A stretch of 64,000 nucleotides of DNA, from positions 10,957,969 through 11,021,968 of the forward strand of contig NC_090288.1 of the NCBI RefSeq assembly GCF_037392515.1, written 5' to 3'. The DNA comes from Haliotis asinina (taxonomy: Eukaryota > Mollusca > Gastropoda > Lepetellida > Haliotidae). The notes under the pieces are model-generated. The model did not search any database. It had not been told where the DNA came from and saw only the letters and a list, made by a program, of their open reading frames with translations. The first letter of the stretch is position 1; each line of letters opens with the position of its first letter. This document shows, in pieces, positions 21,551 through 33,939 of the stretch. The position numbers and the translations under genes were made by a program.

Positions 21551-24465
21551 TATGTAACTGAATTGGTCTATAACAATGTTATGGAAATGTGACAGTAATA
21601 AACAACTTGAATACACTATTCAGCGTTTATTAAGGACCAAACATTGAACACCATTTCGCTCTTTCCAATTGTTGGGCACTTAATACATTTTGATGTACTT
21701 ACCATTTAAAACTGACTTCCTGAGCGGGCCAGTGAGGGTGTAGAAATAGCTTATATTAATAATCTTATTAAAATGTAAAGGAAAAATGTCACACCGCATA
21801 AAACATTATGTATTTCTTTCAATAATACTAACTATCAAACCTGAGGCAAGCCAGCATATAATGGATACCAATTAATGGATAAATACTCTTATCGACTTGG
21901 AGCTGCCAATTCTCCGATCTGTATGATTAAGGGGAGATAACTCTTATAGCTCTTGGTAATCAGTAGAAACTCGCGGTAGGACGTTATCGTCTTGTCGATG
22001 TAATAACTCTAGAGTTCTTTCACTTATCACATGGTGCCAGCGAAAGAGTCAAGGCCAGGGGCAGTGAAATATTAAGGCAAATATCCCATCCACCCTCCCA
22101 TTCAATTTCATAGTTACAGTTTTAATTTCATAGTTACAGTTTTAATCAGCTGTTGTGTCACAACTATGTATATATGTCCATGTGGGGTTTAAATAGGCAA
22201 GATACTTTGTGGATTCATTTATTTCAGCTTGTGAGTCTCCATTGTCAGAGGCGTAACCCATGACATTCTTGTGGATCCCCCTTGAATGGAGCTACCTGAC
22301 CTCTTATGAACATTGATTAAGAGGCATTGAATTGATGGTGGTCAAGAAGGAATGTCACAGATTTCTGTGCTTGGTCTGGTGAGGTAATAATTACCATATA
22401 TTTGTACTTGGAAGTTAATTCAAATTGTTCTTTGCTGTTCGGTACAGTTTGTGTTGGCGGTATTCTCTCGGCAGATGCTCACAACACCTACTAGTTCTAG
22501 GCATAGGTAGGGTATGTGGCTGGGCTCCCCGCTCATATCATACTACCAGGGGGTGGGATTTGTGTAAGCACTCTGGTCTTACGATGCCGTGGCCCCCGGA
22601 GCCTGAGTGATGCATACTGGGTTTGGCCGAGAGAAATGGGTGTCTATGTGGTGGCCCTAGCACTCATATGGTCTCATTGTCATTGGCGGAGGTGAGCTTG
22701 CGGCTCTCCTATGGGATTAAGGGTGGAGTTAGGGTTGTGAGCAGTTGCTGGGGGTATATAGTTTATATTCCGGAATATGCTGTGCCCATTATTCCCAAAT
22801 CAGTTCTTTGTCTATTTGTGCATTAGCGTTTTAAAAGCAGGTCGTAAGATGATAAATTACTCAGCGTTAATGGGAGTGGATACACGCTACATGCCAACTC
22901 TTCTATAACAAACCTATTTGCGATATTTCTGACAAAAAATATAAATTAATCACGTTTGAGTTTAATGTGGAGCAAAATATATATTCAATGATATCAGCAG
23001 TTAAATACGTGGTCTTTTTTGTCAGACCTCCATTTCCCAGAGAGTGTAGAAGTATGACAGTCGTGTTTGGGCAAGGTCTAACTATTGCCGATACACCTGT
23101 ATGTAGAGCAGTGTTCAGTGTAAATAATATAATTAGTGCAATTCATCCGGCACTAGTCCGTTCTGTTACAGGACTAGTTAACTGATTAACACTACTACAG
23201 ACATCGTGAAATACAGCAAAAACGTAATCATATTATGACTGTTTAATGATATATATATATCTACAAATTATACATGTTTGTTGATCAACAAGTCGAAAAT
23301 ACATATACTCCCCAAAGCTCAAACCCCAAATCCCCCAACATCCCAATCCCGTCTTCGCATTTCAGCGTTCTGAGCCACGCGTTCTTTTCCTGCTCTGCAA
23401 AATAAATAGGTTTGCTAGAATAACTTATCACTGCTTGACAAGTATGAGATGAGCCAGCGCAGTGTGTGAGAAGCAGGCGGGGCAAGTAATCTGGAGGAAT
23501 ACACTTGGTTGCTACAGGTAGACTGGCGATGAAGCACGTGCAATACATGCTGAAATGTTTGAAATCAATACCGCTTCTGTTTAACACGTGTCTCGCAGAG
23601 CGATTTAGCTCAGCAAAACACCATCACGACACGACTCGCAGGAGGAAATTTAACTTTTCAACATTTAGACGACAACCTGTTTCCCTCTTGTTTCACTTGG
23701 AATATTCTGGAAGGCGTTCCGATAAATGCAAATTGGGGTCATTTATCAGGTCGTGGCTCATCTAATACTTGTCTAGCAGTAGCTACAGTACATAAACACA
23801 CACACATATATAGCATTATTGTCAAACAGCAACACTACCTATACACTTCACTGTATCAATCGCTTAAGTAACGATTTATCGCAGTCCATATAGTGTCCAA
23901 ACTGCAAACGTTGATAGTATCTTGCAATTGTTCATTGTTGGCTTTGAGTGACCAATCTAAGGCAATTCCCAACAAATATCGGATAAAGAACCTCTATTAC
24001 TCTTTTGCTAGAAGCTGTATAATAAATTATGTTAACATATTCCAAATACATACACGAGAACACAGCTTGCCTGTATTAACACCAATACCTGATCAATCCT
24101 AGTTCTATTTTGTGATGATATGTATCCTCATCCTGATTCGTTTCATTAGCTTCGTTTCGGCCTGATTAAACTTACATGAGGCTTGAAATACCTGTCAAAA
24201 CATATTACTCCCACCTGAGAGCGTCTGTAGGCAATGTTAGTTGTAACGTATTGCGATGTGAGGCAGTGCCGAAAAGGAGACACGCTAGCGAAATGCCCAA
24301 GGGTAGTTGTCGTAAGAGAATACATGTAATAAATACCCTTACTTATCGAGGATGGTAATTGTTTTCACACTGTCAGTTTCCTGAATATGTATGCACTGAT
24401 AATCACGTTATGTTGCCCAGGCACATCACTACCACACAAATCAAGGATTCTTGCTACCCATCAGG
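21551..24465. other. Intergenic stretch, G-rich patch at 22240-22800
   Basis: No gene is recognised. The patch 22240-22800 is clearly more G-rich than its surroundings, and one plus-strand frame over 22425-22826 has only a single internal stop, but I recognise no protein in it. The rest is AT-rich. A 25-bp direct repeat (ATTTCATAGTTACAGTTTTA twice) sits at about 22106-22145. Confidence 0.4.
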
Positions 24466-24561
24466 TTCTCACGGGATTGTCTGGTCCACACACAATTATT
24501 TACAGAACACTGCCAGACAGCTGGAATATTGCTGAGTGTGGCGTCAAACGAAACCTCACAA
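24466..24561 (+). repeat. SINE S2 3' half
   Basis: GGGATTGTCTGGTCCACAC, ATTATTTACAGAACACTGCC, AGCTGGAATATTGCTGAGTG and GGCGTCAAACGAAACCTCAC form the 3' part of S2. Confidence 0.8.
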
Positions 24562-24770
24562 GGTCTGTCCTCGAAACCTATGCCCATGGGTAAATGACAG
24601 ATGAATGGTCAGCGACAGACATACATGTAGAAACCCCTTGTGTATCTATTACTGATCTTATGTAATCTCTATTGCACTGAGCACGTGAGCAGATATGGCA
24701 CATCTGTAATCCATTGTGTAGCCCTTGCCACAAGAAGCTGTTGTCCACAAATTGCACAAAATATCCATCC

Positions 24771-24776
24771 TTTATT
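24771..24776 (-). terminator. Candidate polyadenylation signal of the arrestin-domain gene
   Basis: TTTATT on the plus strand is AATAAA on the minus strand, about 175 bases beyond the stop codon. It is the nearest canonical signal downstream of that gene. Confidence 0.4.
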
Positions 24777-24949
24777 TGGGAATGTCGTGACAGTGATTGG
24801 CATCGAGAAGTGTAATTATGAATATATGTCTGTTTCTAAAGAGCTTGATCGCTGGCAATTGTCTCCACGTACCCGGAAGTTCTCCTTAAACAATTTCGTT
24901 TCCTTAGACACATAAATCAGTTTCTGAAGTCTGGAAATATTTTCACTCT

Positions 24950-26005
24950 TCACCTGTCGAAGAAAATATCCTCGCTAAAATCATCAACGCTGCGACCATT
25001 CCGACCGTAGTAGGGGAAGTCACGGATCTCGGACGCCGGCCGTGCAAGACTGATGGCGTCAGACATTGGGCCGTACCCCATGGGATGACCCCCGATAACC
25101 ACAGGACCCTCCACATCAATGTTATAGTTCTCCAGCTCAACCATAAACTGAAAGCTGTAGGTTACGTCCATGATGCTGCAGCCGACGAGGTCGGTGTCGG
25201 CTATGTATGGCGGTATTGGTAGCTTCACCGCACGCCATCGACGACCATGGCGATTATTGAAACCATATTCATCTTCCCTTTGACTTATAATTTCTCTAAA
25301 TGTAATCTTCTTGTCCTTGACGTGGTAGACACTGGTCATGACGATGGAGGCGAAGATGCGAAGGATGTCCCTGTCGCTCCAGTTCATCACCTGTGCGTTT
25401 ACCAAAAGATTTTCACCTGGCACGCCTCCCCATCTTGTTAACGCCGAGGAGATCTTCACTTTGCCAAAGTTGCAGCAGCTGAGGAACCTCTTGCTGTTCT
25501 GGAGTTCTTTTGGGAGGTAGCTTTGTCTAGATAACGGTGGCCGTCGGAAGACAAAGAACGGCTGACTTGTAACAGTGTTGTGAATTGGGTTCGTTGCCTC
25601 CAACTCCACCTTCATAACATACGTCACACTGCCGTACACCCCTCGAAAGGACGATGGAAGAGTCTCCGGCAATGGGTGGTTAAACGTGAACTCGTGAGTA
25701 CCTCTCCCAAGGTTTAGACTTTTGAAGACCCCGTCTAGGAGAGACTTCGATATGTCTATGTAGACCTCGTTAGACGTGTAGGTCTTCTTTCGTTCTGGGA
25801 TCTCCCAGGACACGTTGGCCATGCCTTTGAGTATCATGACAATTCGGTTGACACGGATTCCGGAACGCAGGTGCAGTAGGACAGAGCCCTTCATGAGCTC
25901 TCCTGGGAGGAAGAACTGCTTCCTGTCGTTGTTGTCGTAATCGAAATTGATGACCATGTCCTCCACGGCCGTCTTGGGAACGCTGCTGCTCATTATCGAC
26001 GACAT
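24950..26005 (-). CDS. Arrestin domain-containing protein (ARRDC/alpha-arrestin family), terminal exon
   Basis: The product is an alpha-arrestin, a family of adaptors that link membrane proteins to ubiquitin ligases and endosomal sorting. From the ATG at 26005 the protein has 351 residues, against about 330-450 for animal ARRDC proteins. The N-terminal arrestin sandwich shows LPGELMKGSVLLHL and later GRGTHEFTFNHPLPETLPSS with a GSVTYVMKVEL strand. The C-terminal sandwich shows VKISSALTRWGGVPGEN and the linker VKLPIPPYI. No PPxY motif, the usual NEDD4-ligase docking site of ARRDC1-4, is visible in the tail, which ends acidic (SVDDFSEDIFFDR). The reading frame extends 11 codons upstream, but TTGTTTTCTCAG directly before the ATG reads as a splice acceptor, so a non-coding 5' exon probably lies upstream. 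All coding sequence is then in one exon. It has no close neighbour. Confidence 0.88.
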   Translation of the reverse strand: MSSIMSSSVPKTAVEDMVINFDYDNNDRKQFFLPGELMKGSVLLHLRSGIRVNRIVMILKGMANVSWEIPERKKTYTSNEVYIDISKSLLDGVFKSLNLGRGTHEFTFNHPLPETLPSSFRGVYGSVTYVMKVELEATNPIHNTVTSQPFFVFRRPPLSRQSYLPKELQNSKRFLSCCNFGKVKISSALTRWGGVPGENLLVNAQVMNWSDRDILRIFASIVMTSVYHVKDKKITFREIISQREDEYGFNNRHGRRWRAVKLPIPPYIADTDLVGCSIMDVTYSFQFMVELENYNIDVEGPVVIGGHPMGYGPMSDAISLARPASEIRDFPYYGRNGRSVDDFSEDIFFDR

Positions 26006-26020
26006 CTGAGAAAACAACGA
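26006..26020 (-). promoter_or_regulatory. Probable splice acceptor just before the ARRDC start codon
   Basis: On the minus strand the pyrimidine-rich GTTGTTTTCTCAG ends exactly at the base before ATG 26005. This favours an untranslated first exon farther upstream and argues against the upstream non-ATG extension of the frame. Confidence 0.5.
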
Positions 26021-26068
26021 GACAATGTTATTCGACAATCATCTACCATAATAGACTCGTGAAGAATT

Positions 26069-26214
26069 GCAAGAGGCGACTAACAGGATTGGCTGGTCAG
26101 GCTCGATGACTTGGTTAACAAGTCATAGTATCCCAGTTGCGTAGACCGATGCTAATGCTGTTGATCACTGGATTGTATAGTCCAGACTCGATTATTTGCA
26201 AACTCACTCAATCT
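26069..26214 (+). repeat. SINE family S2
   Basis: GGCGACTAACAGGATTGGCTGG, CTTGGTTAACAAGTCATAG, CCGATGCTAATGCTGTTGATC and GACTCGATTATTTGC, ending AACTCACTC. It sits just upstream of the arrestin-domain coding exon, on the opposite strand. Confidence 0.82.
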
Positions 26215-27570
26215 ATTATAATAGTAAGGGAGAGCGTTTTGCCGGTGGTGTGTGCATTAGATCTGATGTAATAGTATTGAAATAGTATTGACGCTGAAGA
26301 TACATTTGTGCAAATTGGTGGACCGCGAGACAAAACAGCATGAACATTGACATGTTATATGATACGGCAAAATCTAACAATCCAGATTGTGACAAGTTAG
26401 TCTACATTCAGAATATATCATACATTGTTCAAGATGTATACGGATGAGGTTCATATTCAAAACACAGTTTCAGCTCATTTTTCCAAGTATGAGTCTGAGC
26501 TGTGTATTTGATATATTTTTGAAAGTAATTTTGTTCTAGATCAGTCCATGATCTCCCAGCAGAAAATGGGTACCCGGTAGGTTTGTGAATGGTCGCATTA
26601 ATCCAATGTGATGCTATTGCAATTGAATGGCCTATTCGTTCGTTGCTGTTGGTAATGACGTCACACACTGGGAGCATTAACATCATAAAACATCATCATA
26701 AAACATCATAATAAAACATCATAAACCACCAGAATAATTCACTGAAGGCCCTCTAGAGTGGATTTTAACCGATGCTCATAAATTAAATCGGTAGTGTATT
26801 TAAAACTATTCAGTGATACGCAGTGCACTCAAAAGAAAACCTATGTGATTGTTTCGCCCTGTCGAACAAAAACGACAGCACGACAACAAACGACACAGTA
26901 TTGATATAATTTATCATACAATCCCTTCCTTATCCTCTGTAAATCAAATCCATTTAAAACCTTGCGATAAAACACCTGCCCTTGAAGGTAGCGAAACTGA
27001 ATATTACCATTCACCGGTAAGGTGTAGTATTCGCTACTACGCTAAAGAAGCTCACGTTAAGTATGAATTCAAATAAGGAGAGATATGAACATGTTTCGAA
27101 ACAACTCAAGAATGTATTTGAGGTAGAGGTGTGGCTCGGGTGTTGAGCCCTGTCAAGTGGTAGGATATTTTCACATAACATCCTGGGTGTGTCTGTATTT
27201 AATTGTTAACCAAAACTAACGACAACCTACATATTCCAGTGTTTCAGAGTTGTTGCGCTGTGAAAAATACACTCGGGCTGATTTTGTTTACTTTTAGCTA
27301 AAGGTGACATGACATGCACTCACTTACTCTAAATCTTCAAAAGTCTGAATATTCTTTAATGCAATAGTACATGTGAATGGTATTCCCTCCTTGAAGCATT
27401 TGACACAAAAAATGACCAATGAATACATATCAAGACTAAATGCGTGTTCATTGGTTGGACGCATCGAATGCATTAACGTTAAATGGGTGCTGAATCCGTG
27501 CAATGGCAATTGAAGTGACATCCTGACATCATATGACGTCATCGTAATGTTTTGCAATTTCTTTTTCCCA
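26215..27570. other. Intergenic stretch, nothing recognised
   Basis: Contains a short ATAAAACATCAT repeat at about 26684-26725. I see no coding exon or named repeat otherwise. Confidence 0.45.
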
Positions 27571-27714
27571 CGGAGGTGGGGTAGTGTAGCGGTTGCTGCA
27601 TTCGCTTGTCACCTCGAAGACCCGGGTTCGATTTACCACATGGGTGAGGCCAATTCCTGGTGTTATATTGCTGGAATATTGCTAAAAGCGGCGTAAAACC
27701 CAACTCACTAACTC
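27571..27714 (+). repeat. SINE family S1, plus strand, well preserved
   Basis: GGAGGTGGGGTAGTGTAGCGG, CACCTCGAAGACCCGGG, TTCGATTTACCACATGGG, and a complete tail ATTGCTGGAATATTGCTAAAA with GCGGCGTAAAACCCAACTCAC. Confidence 0.9.
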
Positions 27715-28984
27715 CATGTATCGTATCTGCATTCTGTTATAATAACACACTGATCCGTTCGCTTCCAGAGTTACGTGAGCCGGAAGCGACGTCACCAGAA
27801 CTATAGCTCCCCTAGCCAGCACCCTCCTCTCTCGTTCGTGAATGATCTATTTTGACTAGTTCTTTTAGGTTTATTTTTGAGAATCTGGAAATGAAACTCT
27901 CGTGCGGAATGGGTTTCAATGGGTTCCAGTTTCAATTAATTTCAACCAAAATCTAAACCTATTAGGAAAAGATAGGACAAGACAGACAGACAGACAGACA
28001 GTAATTAGTCAATAAAGAGGCCCTCGCCCATCATACAATCAGACTGACATCGTGTTTAGGTTGTGCGCAAAATAACATTGCAGCTTTACGTCCCGGGCTT
28101 GGATTTTCAAAGCTGTCTTAGGAATATCTGAGCGCAAAGACAGCTTCGAAATTCTAAGCCCTTTAGTTTATCAAAGAGATAAAATGTCACGTAACATACA
28201 ACACTTAACGTAAAGAAAATATCAACAGGGTGTCAACTTCTATAGTAATCATCTACATGTGTCGGTTATCAAAAAACAGGGAGTATTCGTTCCTATTGAC
28301 TGCAGTCTATGAACCCAGTATATTCTCACGGGAAATATGACAGTCAGTGCTAAGCGGTTAGATCAGCTAGTTTACTGATCCAGATTGTTTAATCATAACT
28401 GTGTCAGGTTTTCTGAGGCTAAAGCGACACAAATCAGTACGGGACATACCGCCATGAAAACAAGATCTTCTGCTGGCCTACTTTCAAAAAATAAATTATA
28501 TTTGGAATTAAAGTGATGCTAAAAAAAACACGTTGTTCGCCAGAAAGAACGCTTGGGATGTTATGCTTACTTTTAACGTTAGTAAATTCATAAAATACTT
28601 AATCTATGAATCTCCATTTCAACTGCCTCGTTTGAAATATTCAACCGGTGCCGCGCCTGTTCAGCGCAACAGAATCTGTGATGCCAGGCAATATTCCCGT
28701 CAAAGACTGGAATGCGTTGCAACATTGTGTACTCTTTCATAACCTTTTACAGTCCAGTATTTAATTTCATTGTGTCAGTGGCGTCAGCGACGACAACTTT
28801 CTCAATGGCAGAGTGAATGCTCTGAACGTGATTGTTCAAAGAATGAGGTTATTGGGTCGCGTATTCGAACCATATATACAAAATAAATAAAAGAACAGCC
28901 TTTCATTCCTTTGAGTGTCGTTAATCTGACATGAACGATTAACCATAGCGATTTGACACAATCCAACGTTCTCTAACTTCACTG
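27715..28984. other. Intergenic stretch
   Basis: A GACA microsatellite of about six units lies at about 27983-28001. No exon or other repeat family is recognised. Confidence 0.45.
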
Positions 28985-29590
28985 GAGAGCGGAGGTCGCT
29001 GGTTCTTTTCCCGGCCGCGTCATACCAAAGACCTTAAAACATGGTACTTGTTGGTCCCTACCTGGTGTTCGGTATTATACCATACCAACACCATTTTATT
29101 CTCGGAAAACCACGGTTGGTGGTACAAGATCGAGTACAGCGTTACATATGCAAAAACATAAACCGAAAATAAGTAAGTAATAAGTAATAATAAGTAAAAA
29201 GAAATATACAATATATAGATTGCAAAAAGATCTAATCCAAGATGGTTGCAGCTAGTGAGAGTTTGTGTGGCTTAGAAGAGCTCATACTTTTTAATACGAA
29301 TTTTGATAAGTTGATAATTTCTTAGGTGTCATTTCTTGAGAATAATTAAACATAATTTTGCCTGTTTGGGTAATTTGTTTGAGGTGACGATAAATACCTG
29401 GCGTTCGGTATTAAAGGGTACAAAGACTGGTTGGCTTGGAGTCAGTATACTGTGTCTTGTGGGAGTATTCATGCTTAAATACGGCATGGTATCTCAGTGA
29501 ACAAGCATTACATTAAACCAACTTAAGTCTGGGCTAGTACAAGCAGCTGCACAAACAAGCATGCACGTCGTCATATGAGCGGAATATTCT
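28985..29590 (+). repeat. Two pieces of a third SINE-like family (S4)
   Basis: The piece at 28985-29115 has a box-B-like GGTCGCTGGTTC and then ACATGGTACTTGTTGG..CTACCTGGTGTTCGGTATTA. The piece at 29394-29590 repeats the CCTGGCGTTCGGTATTA segment and continues with GGTTGGCTTGGAGTCAGTATAC, GGCATGGTATCTCAGTG and CAAGCAGCTGCACAAAC. That order matches a widespread mollusc SINE as I remember it. The two pieces overlap only in the CTGG-GTTCGG block, so they are parts of two copies or of one copy split by other DNA. Confidence 0.55.
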
Positions 29591-29593
29591 CAT

Positions 29594-29632
29594 CCAACCA
29601 ACCAACCAACCAACCAACCAACCAACCAACCA
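29594..29632. repeat. CAAC microsatellite
   Basis: Nine to ten uninterrupted CAAC/CCAA units follow directly on the end of the S4 piece, as expected for a SINE 3' microsatellite tail. Confidence 0.9.
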
Positions 29633-31597
29633 ATCGATCAATCTGAAGAGGCCACACGCCCGTAATACATACATATAGTACATACATAAATATAACAGGG
29701 AATTACATAAATAATTAATTATAAAAATATTTACATTACAGTGATGAAACCTTTTGTTCTATACAACATTGCGTAGTGAATGAACATGGCAAGATTTTGA
29801 AATACATATTATGTTTTTTACTGCTTATAGAATTTTATGATGGATAATCATAGTAATACTTTTTAGTGTATTTACAACGTATTGAGTAATATGACAGACA
29901 GATGAGAAGAAAATGATAGCCTTCTTCAATTCCCCTTTAAATTACAAAGTGTACATATTCTATCCTCTTTTTTTAACAGTTTTGTACCTGCCACTTTGAA
30001 TTAACAAATCATGGGACGATCATCAGAATCATCGGAATCGCCTAAATTTCTCTATATTAACACATGATAAGTATACTTCACTGAATAGATCTTTTTGATT
30101 TACTTGACAAAGCTATCTTCTCACACCATGTTTGAAGATATATGTCTTTAAGCCTTGTGGTTAATGACTGAATGAATGACGTAAGTGATTCTACATATTG
30201 TGTATTCCAAGTATTTCCGAAGCCAATAGAGAAAAAGAAGTTCTTAATCTGAGATGTCCATTTTCAGCATACAATTGTAACATTCTTTCGGTAACCGATA
30301 TAGAGGCATATTTAACAGTTTTAACCAATATTTGACAACCCTTATGCTTGTAAACAAGTGCATTGGATATATGCCGCATTCACCGTAAACCACTGCTTTA
30401 ACTGTATTTAATTCAACACCAAGTCCACAAATCAACAGAATATTCTCAAGGGCGACGTTAAATCTCACTTGACGTCACCTCGAGCTCTTTAAATTATTTT
30501 GAGTAGTATACTTGGAGACAATGGAACTTGTTACAGATTGAATGGAAATTATCGAATTAATTGGTCAAATCGCATGATTGTTTAAACAAGGCCAAGTGAT
30601 TAATATAAAGATATTATTTAATATAAAGTATATATAAATATGATTCAACTGAATAAGTGAATCACATGTGAATTAAGTACTTACATTTTTCAACAAGAAT
30701 CGAATCTTCCTATGTTGTAAGTGAAGAATATTAAACAAATAGTGATATCTCCCTTATTAAAATCAGAAATTTACTTTCAAGATTTACAGTGATATTCTTA
30801 CCGTTTCTGAGACAGGTGGGTTAAATGTACTAAACTGTTCCTCTTGTAGCTATTATCCAAATGGTCACACCTCACGGTCTTGTACCGAAATGTTCATTCA
30901 TTTCTCAACCACACCTCGCTGTAGGCGAATATATTTGCCCTAAATAACGCTGTGGCCTAGTGTGGCTGTATATAGATACCCGTCAACAAACGGGTAGACG
31001 GACGCGACGCCACCTTGTATTGTCAACCGGTCGGCCAATACTAGGTAACTGTCTCGTCTTTGCTTGTCGTAAGTGCAAATATGTGTCGGAGCACAGGGTA
31101 AGGACCCCAGGCTGTTCCGTGGGTGTGGTGAGGCCCAGTAATGAGATAACTGCGGAATGATTTAAGGGTATATAAATATACACGTGTTTACATACCTCTG
31201 ATGCGTTCCCGTTTACGTGTTGTTTGGTATTTATTGATATGTTGCTAGTTTTCTCAACGGGATTCTTAAACTTAAACTATAATTGAACAATGACGAACTG
31301 GGTCTAAAGAGTAAATTTGAATAATCTTTTGATTAAGAGCCTGAATAGTTACCATCCCTATATTTTACGACGTCATAGAGGGGTGGGGTGCAAGAATGGG
31401 TGAGATATTTAACATATTAATAACACTTGATCTGATATGTAGTTTATTACAAGTCGACCTTATCTTCAAACTGTAACAACGCCTAGAGATGTCCTTGTGC
31501 AGTTTGCTGAGTTCTCGCTGGACACGAGATACCGCTGTATGGAGTTTGGAGAATTGCATGTTTACATCCATTTGAGTTAGTGTAGTGTGGAGCTTTG
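29633..31597. other. Intergenic stretch, nothing recognised
   Basis: AT-rich. A TATATAAATATA box at about 31169-31180 has no recognisable gene downstream. No named repeat was found. Confidence 0.4.
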
Positions 31598-31714
31598 GTG
31601 GGGTGGTCAAGTGGGTAAGGCGTTCTGTAATCACGCCGAAGACCCAGCATAGGTGCAACATTAAGTCGTTTTCCGGTGTCCCCTGCTGTGATATTGCGGG
31701 AATTTTGCTAAAAG
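31598..31714 (+). repeat. SINE family S1, plus strand
   Basis: GTGGGGTGGTCAAGTGGGTAAGG, CACGCCGAAGACCCAGC, then GTCGTTTTCCGGTGTCCCC and TGTGATATTGCGGGAATTTTGC. Confidence 0.8.
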
Positions 31715-31774
31715 CAATACACACAATGGTATTTAATACAATCGAAGGATGTCTCGGCACCGTTAATCAACAAA

Positions 31775-31990
31775 CTCGGTCTGTAAATAATCGAGTCTGG
31801 ACCAGACGATCCAGTGATCAACAACGTGAGCATCGATCTGCTCAAATGGGAACCGATTATACATGTCAACCAAGTCAGCGATCCTGACCCCCCGATCCCG
31901 TTAGTCGCCTCTTACGACAAGCATAGTCGCCTTGTATGGCAAGCATGGGTCGCTGAAGGTTTATTCTACTCCGGACCTTTACGGGTCGTG
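31775..31990 (-). repeat. SINE family S2, minus strand, well preserved
   Basis: GTCTGTAAATAATCGAGTC, GGACCAGACGATCCAGTGATC, ATGTCAACCAAGTCAGCGATCC, CCCGTTAGTCGCCTCTTACG, GCATAGTCGCCTTGTATGGC and CTTTACGGGTCGTG follow in inverted S2 order. This is one of the best copies for building a consensus. Confidence 0.92.
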
Positions 31991-32327
31991 AATCAACTAA
32001 GAAAATAATTTTAGGGATTATGAATATTTTAGTGTTGTGAAATTGTGTGTTCAGTATTCACTCTAAAAATATTCATGATCTCACTTTGCATAGATCGAGA
32101 CTCTACAGAAGTACACACTTTGACATACATACTTTGTCTATGACATGCGTAGCGTACAAATCGGTTTTAATACAATGCGACAACGATAAATATTTCCAGT
32201 ATAATCTACAAGTCTAGCTACTCTTTAAAGCTGCAGATTTTCTTAAATACTTGCCAGCTGCTAATTATGCTAACTGCCTCATTCATATCACAAAGCCACA
32301 ACGACAACTCTTCTTACCCCAACCCCA

Positions 32328-32452
32328 ATTGTGTCTATCGATGCTCATGTTGTTGATCGCTGGATTGTTGCGTCCAGATCCGATTATTTACAGACATATA
32401 GCTGGAATATTTCTGAGAGTGGCGTAAAATTAACTCACATACACTCAATCAA
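32328..32452 (+). repeat. SINE S2 3' half
   Basis: TCTATCGATGCTCATGTTG, CGCTGGATTGTTGCGTCC, CCGATTATTTACAGAC and AGCTGGAATATTTCTGAGAG, with GGCGTAAAATTAACTCAC. Confidence 0.85.
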
Positions 32453-33254
32453 TTTGTTTTCGAAACTGAAACCACATGGAACATAATACACTCACAAGAA
32501 AAACATTTATTTCTCTAAAAACTTAACGTGTCCAAACTGTGATAACACGTATGAAAAAAAGTATATCTTTGAAGTTTTGTAGGTGCAACCAAACATGTTC
32601 TTATCACTAATTCCCATCACCCATCACCCATCACCCATTCCCTCACCCCGCCACTCGTCCATCACAATTTATAAAGATTCAAGCGATAAATGGCTGCATT
32701 TCAACTGAAATTGACTCTAGTCATATGCATTGATCGGTTACGGTTGGATAGTCGTTTTGAGAAATAAATGTTCTCTGGTGGGATAAGTATTTAAGCCTTA
32801 ACCTGACCTACGAGTTGCCTTTTCCCCGATTCACCCATCCGTGAATGTTGTTCACAGTAATGTATGAATGTCAACGCGAACTACCTTTGATGGCGTCTAT
32901 TTACAGCCACTTAAAGGTACCTGAACATTCGTATTCGCTCCTGGGATTGTGAATGAAACAGTGGTTGATATTATGTACCGTTATTATCAAGTGGACCTAA
33001 ATATTCGTAACTTTCACGATTTTGTTAAAATCGTATGAGTGGTGTTTGGTATTATTGCGCCCTCTTGAGTTGCAGAGTGAACCTAGTGAATTCAGAACTT
33101 ATGTAGAGGCCTAGCATACCATAACAAAATCCCCTGGTGGTATTCATTCGCATGATTTATTCACCAAGTTGACATACATACCAGTTTGACACCCACACCA
33201 GTTATATAAACACAGTGTTACCAATATGACATATTTAGACGAATGGCAGTAACA
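32453..33254. other. Intergenic stretch
   Basis: A CCCATCA microsatellite (about 32605-32640) is the only structure seen. Confidence 0.45.
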
Positions 33255-33625
33255 ATCATATGCTCATCATTATTTCAAGTTTAGCGTTTGACATCTACCT
33301 ACATGTTCATCAGTATGACATATTCACTGTCATGGTATCCACTGTCATAATCTCTCATATTACCATTTATGACATTCACTGTCATATTCATTGTCATGAT
33401 GCTCACCGTCATATTGTCCGTCATGATATTCACCACCACATTCATTATCGTGATCTTCACCGTCACACCCTCTGTCATTATATTCACCGCCATATCCTCT
33501 GTCACGAGATTCACCGTCATGTTTATTGTCGTGATATTCACCGTCATATTCAGTGTTATTAAATTCAACGTCATGTTCGTTGTCATGATATTCACTGTCA
33601 TGATATTCCCGCACTCACAAATGAT
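33255..33625. repeat. TTCACYGTCAT minisatellite
   Basis: A degenerate tandem array built on ATATTCACCGTCAT/GTTCATTGTCATG half-units, giving periods of about 9, 18 and 27 bp. All six frames are almost stop-free over it, so the frames called there are compositional. Confidence 0.85.
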
Positions 33626-33939
33626 TTTGCCATATTATTTCACATCAGCATGAAAATCAGAGTGGTCGTACACAAAGTCACAACACTGATATTGTCCGTA
33701 CGTTATTGTCATTTGAAGTTTAGATGCTATACCAGTTAGAAACTGTATGTGTGAACTTTGTGATGATTTTAAAGTACAAAATTATTAAGCACGACCTGTG
33801 AACATTTCGCAGCTAATTATGGGTTTGTGGCAGAGGTTGTGGTTTCGTTTTGTGTAAACAGTTGGATAAATGGAACAAATATTATCGGTGCACCCTAGCC
33901 CGACCGGGATCCCGTAAACCCCCATATAGTGTCAATGTA

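Noticed and set aside
25247-25520. Plus-strand frames within the arrestin-domain gene
   Set aside because: They are shadows of the minus-strand coding exon.
31168-31200. TATATAAATATA as a promoter
   Set aside because: No coding frame or conserved RNA can be recognised downstream, and AT-rich boxes are common here.
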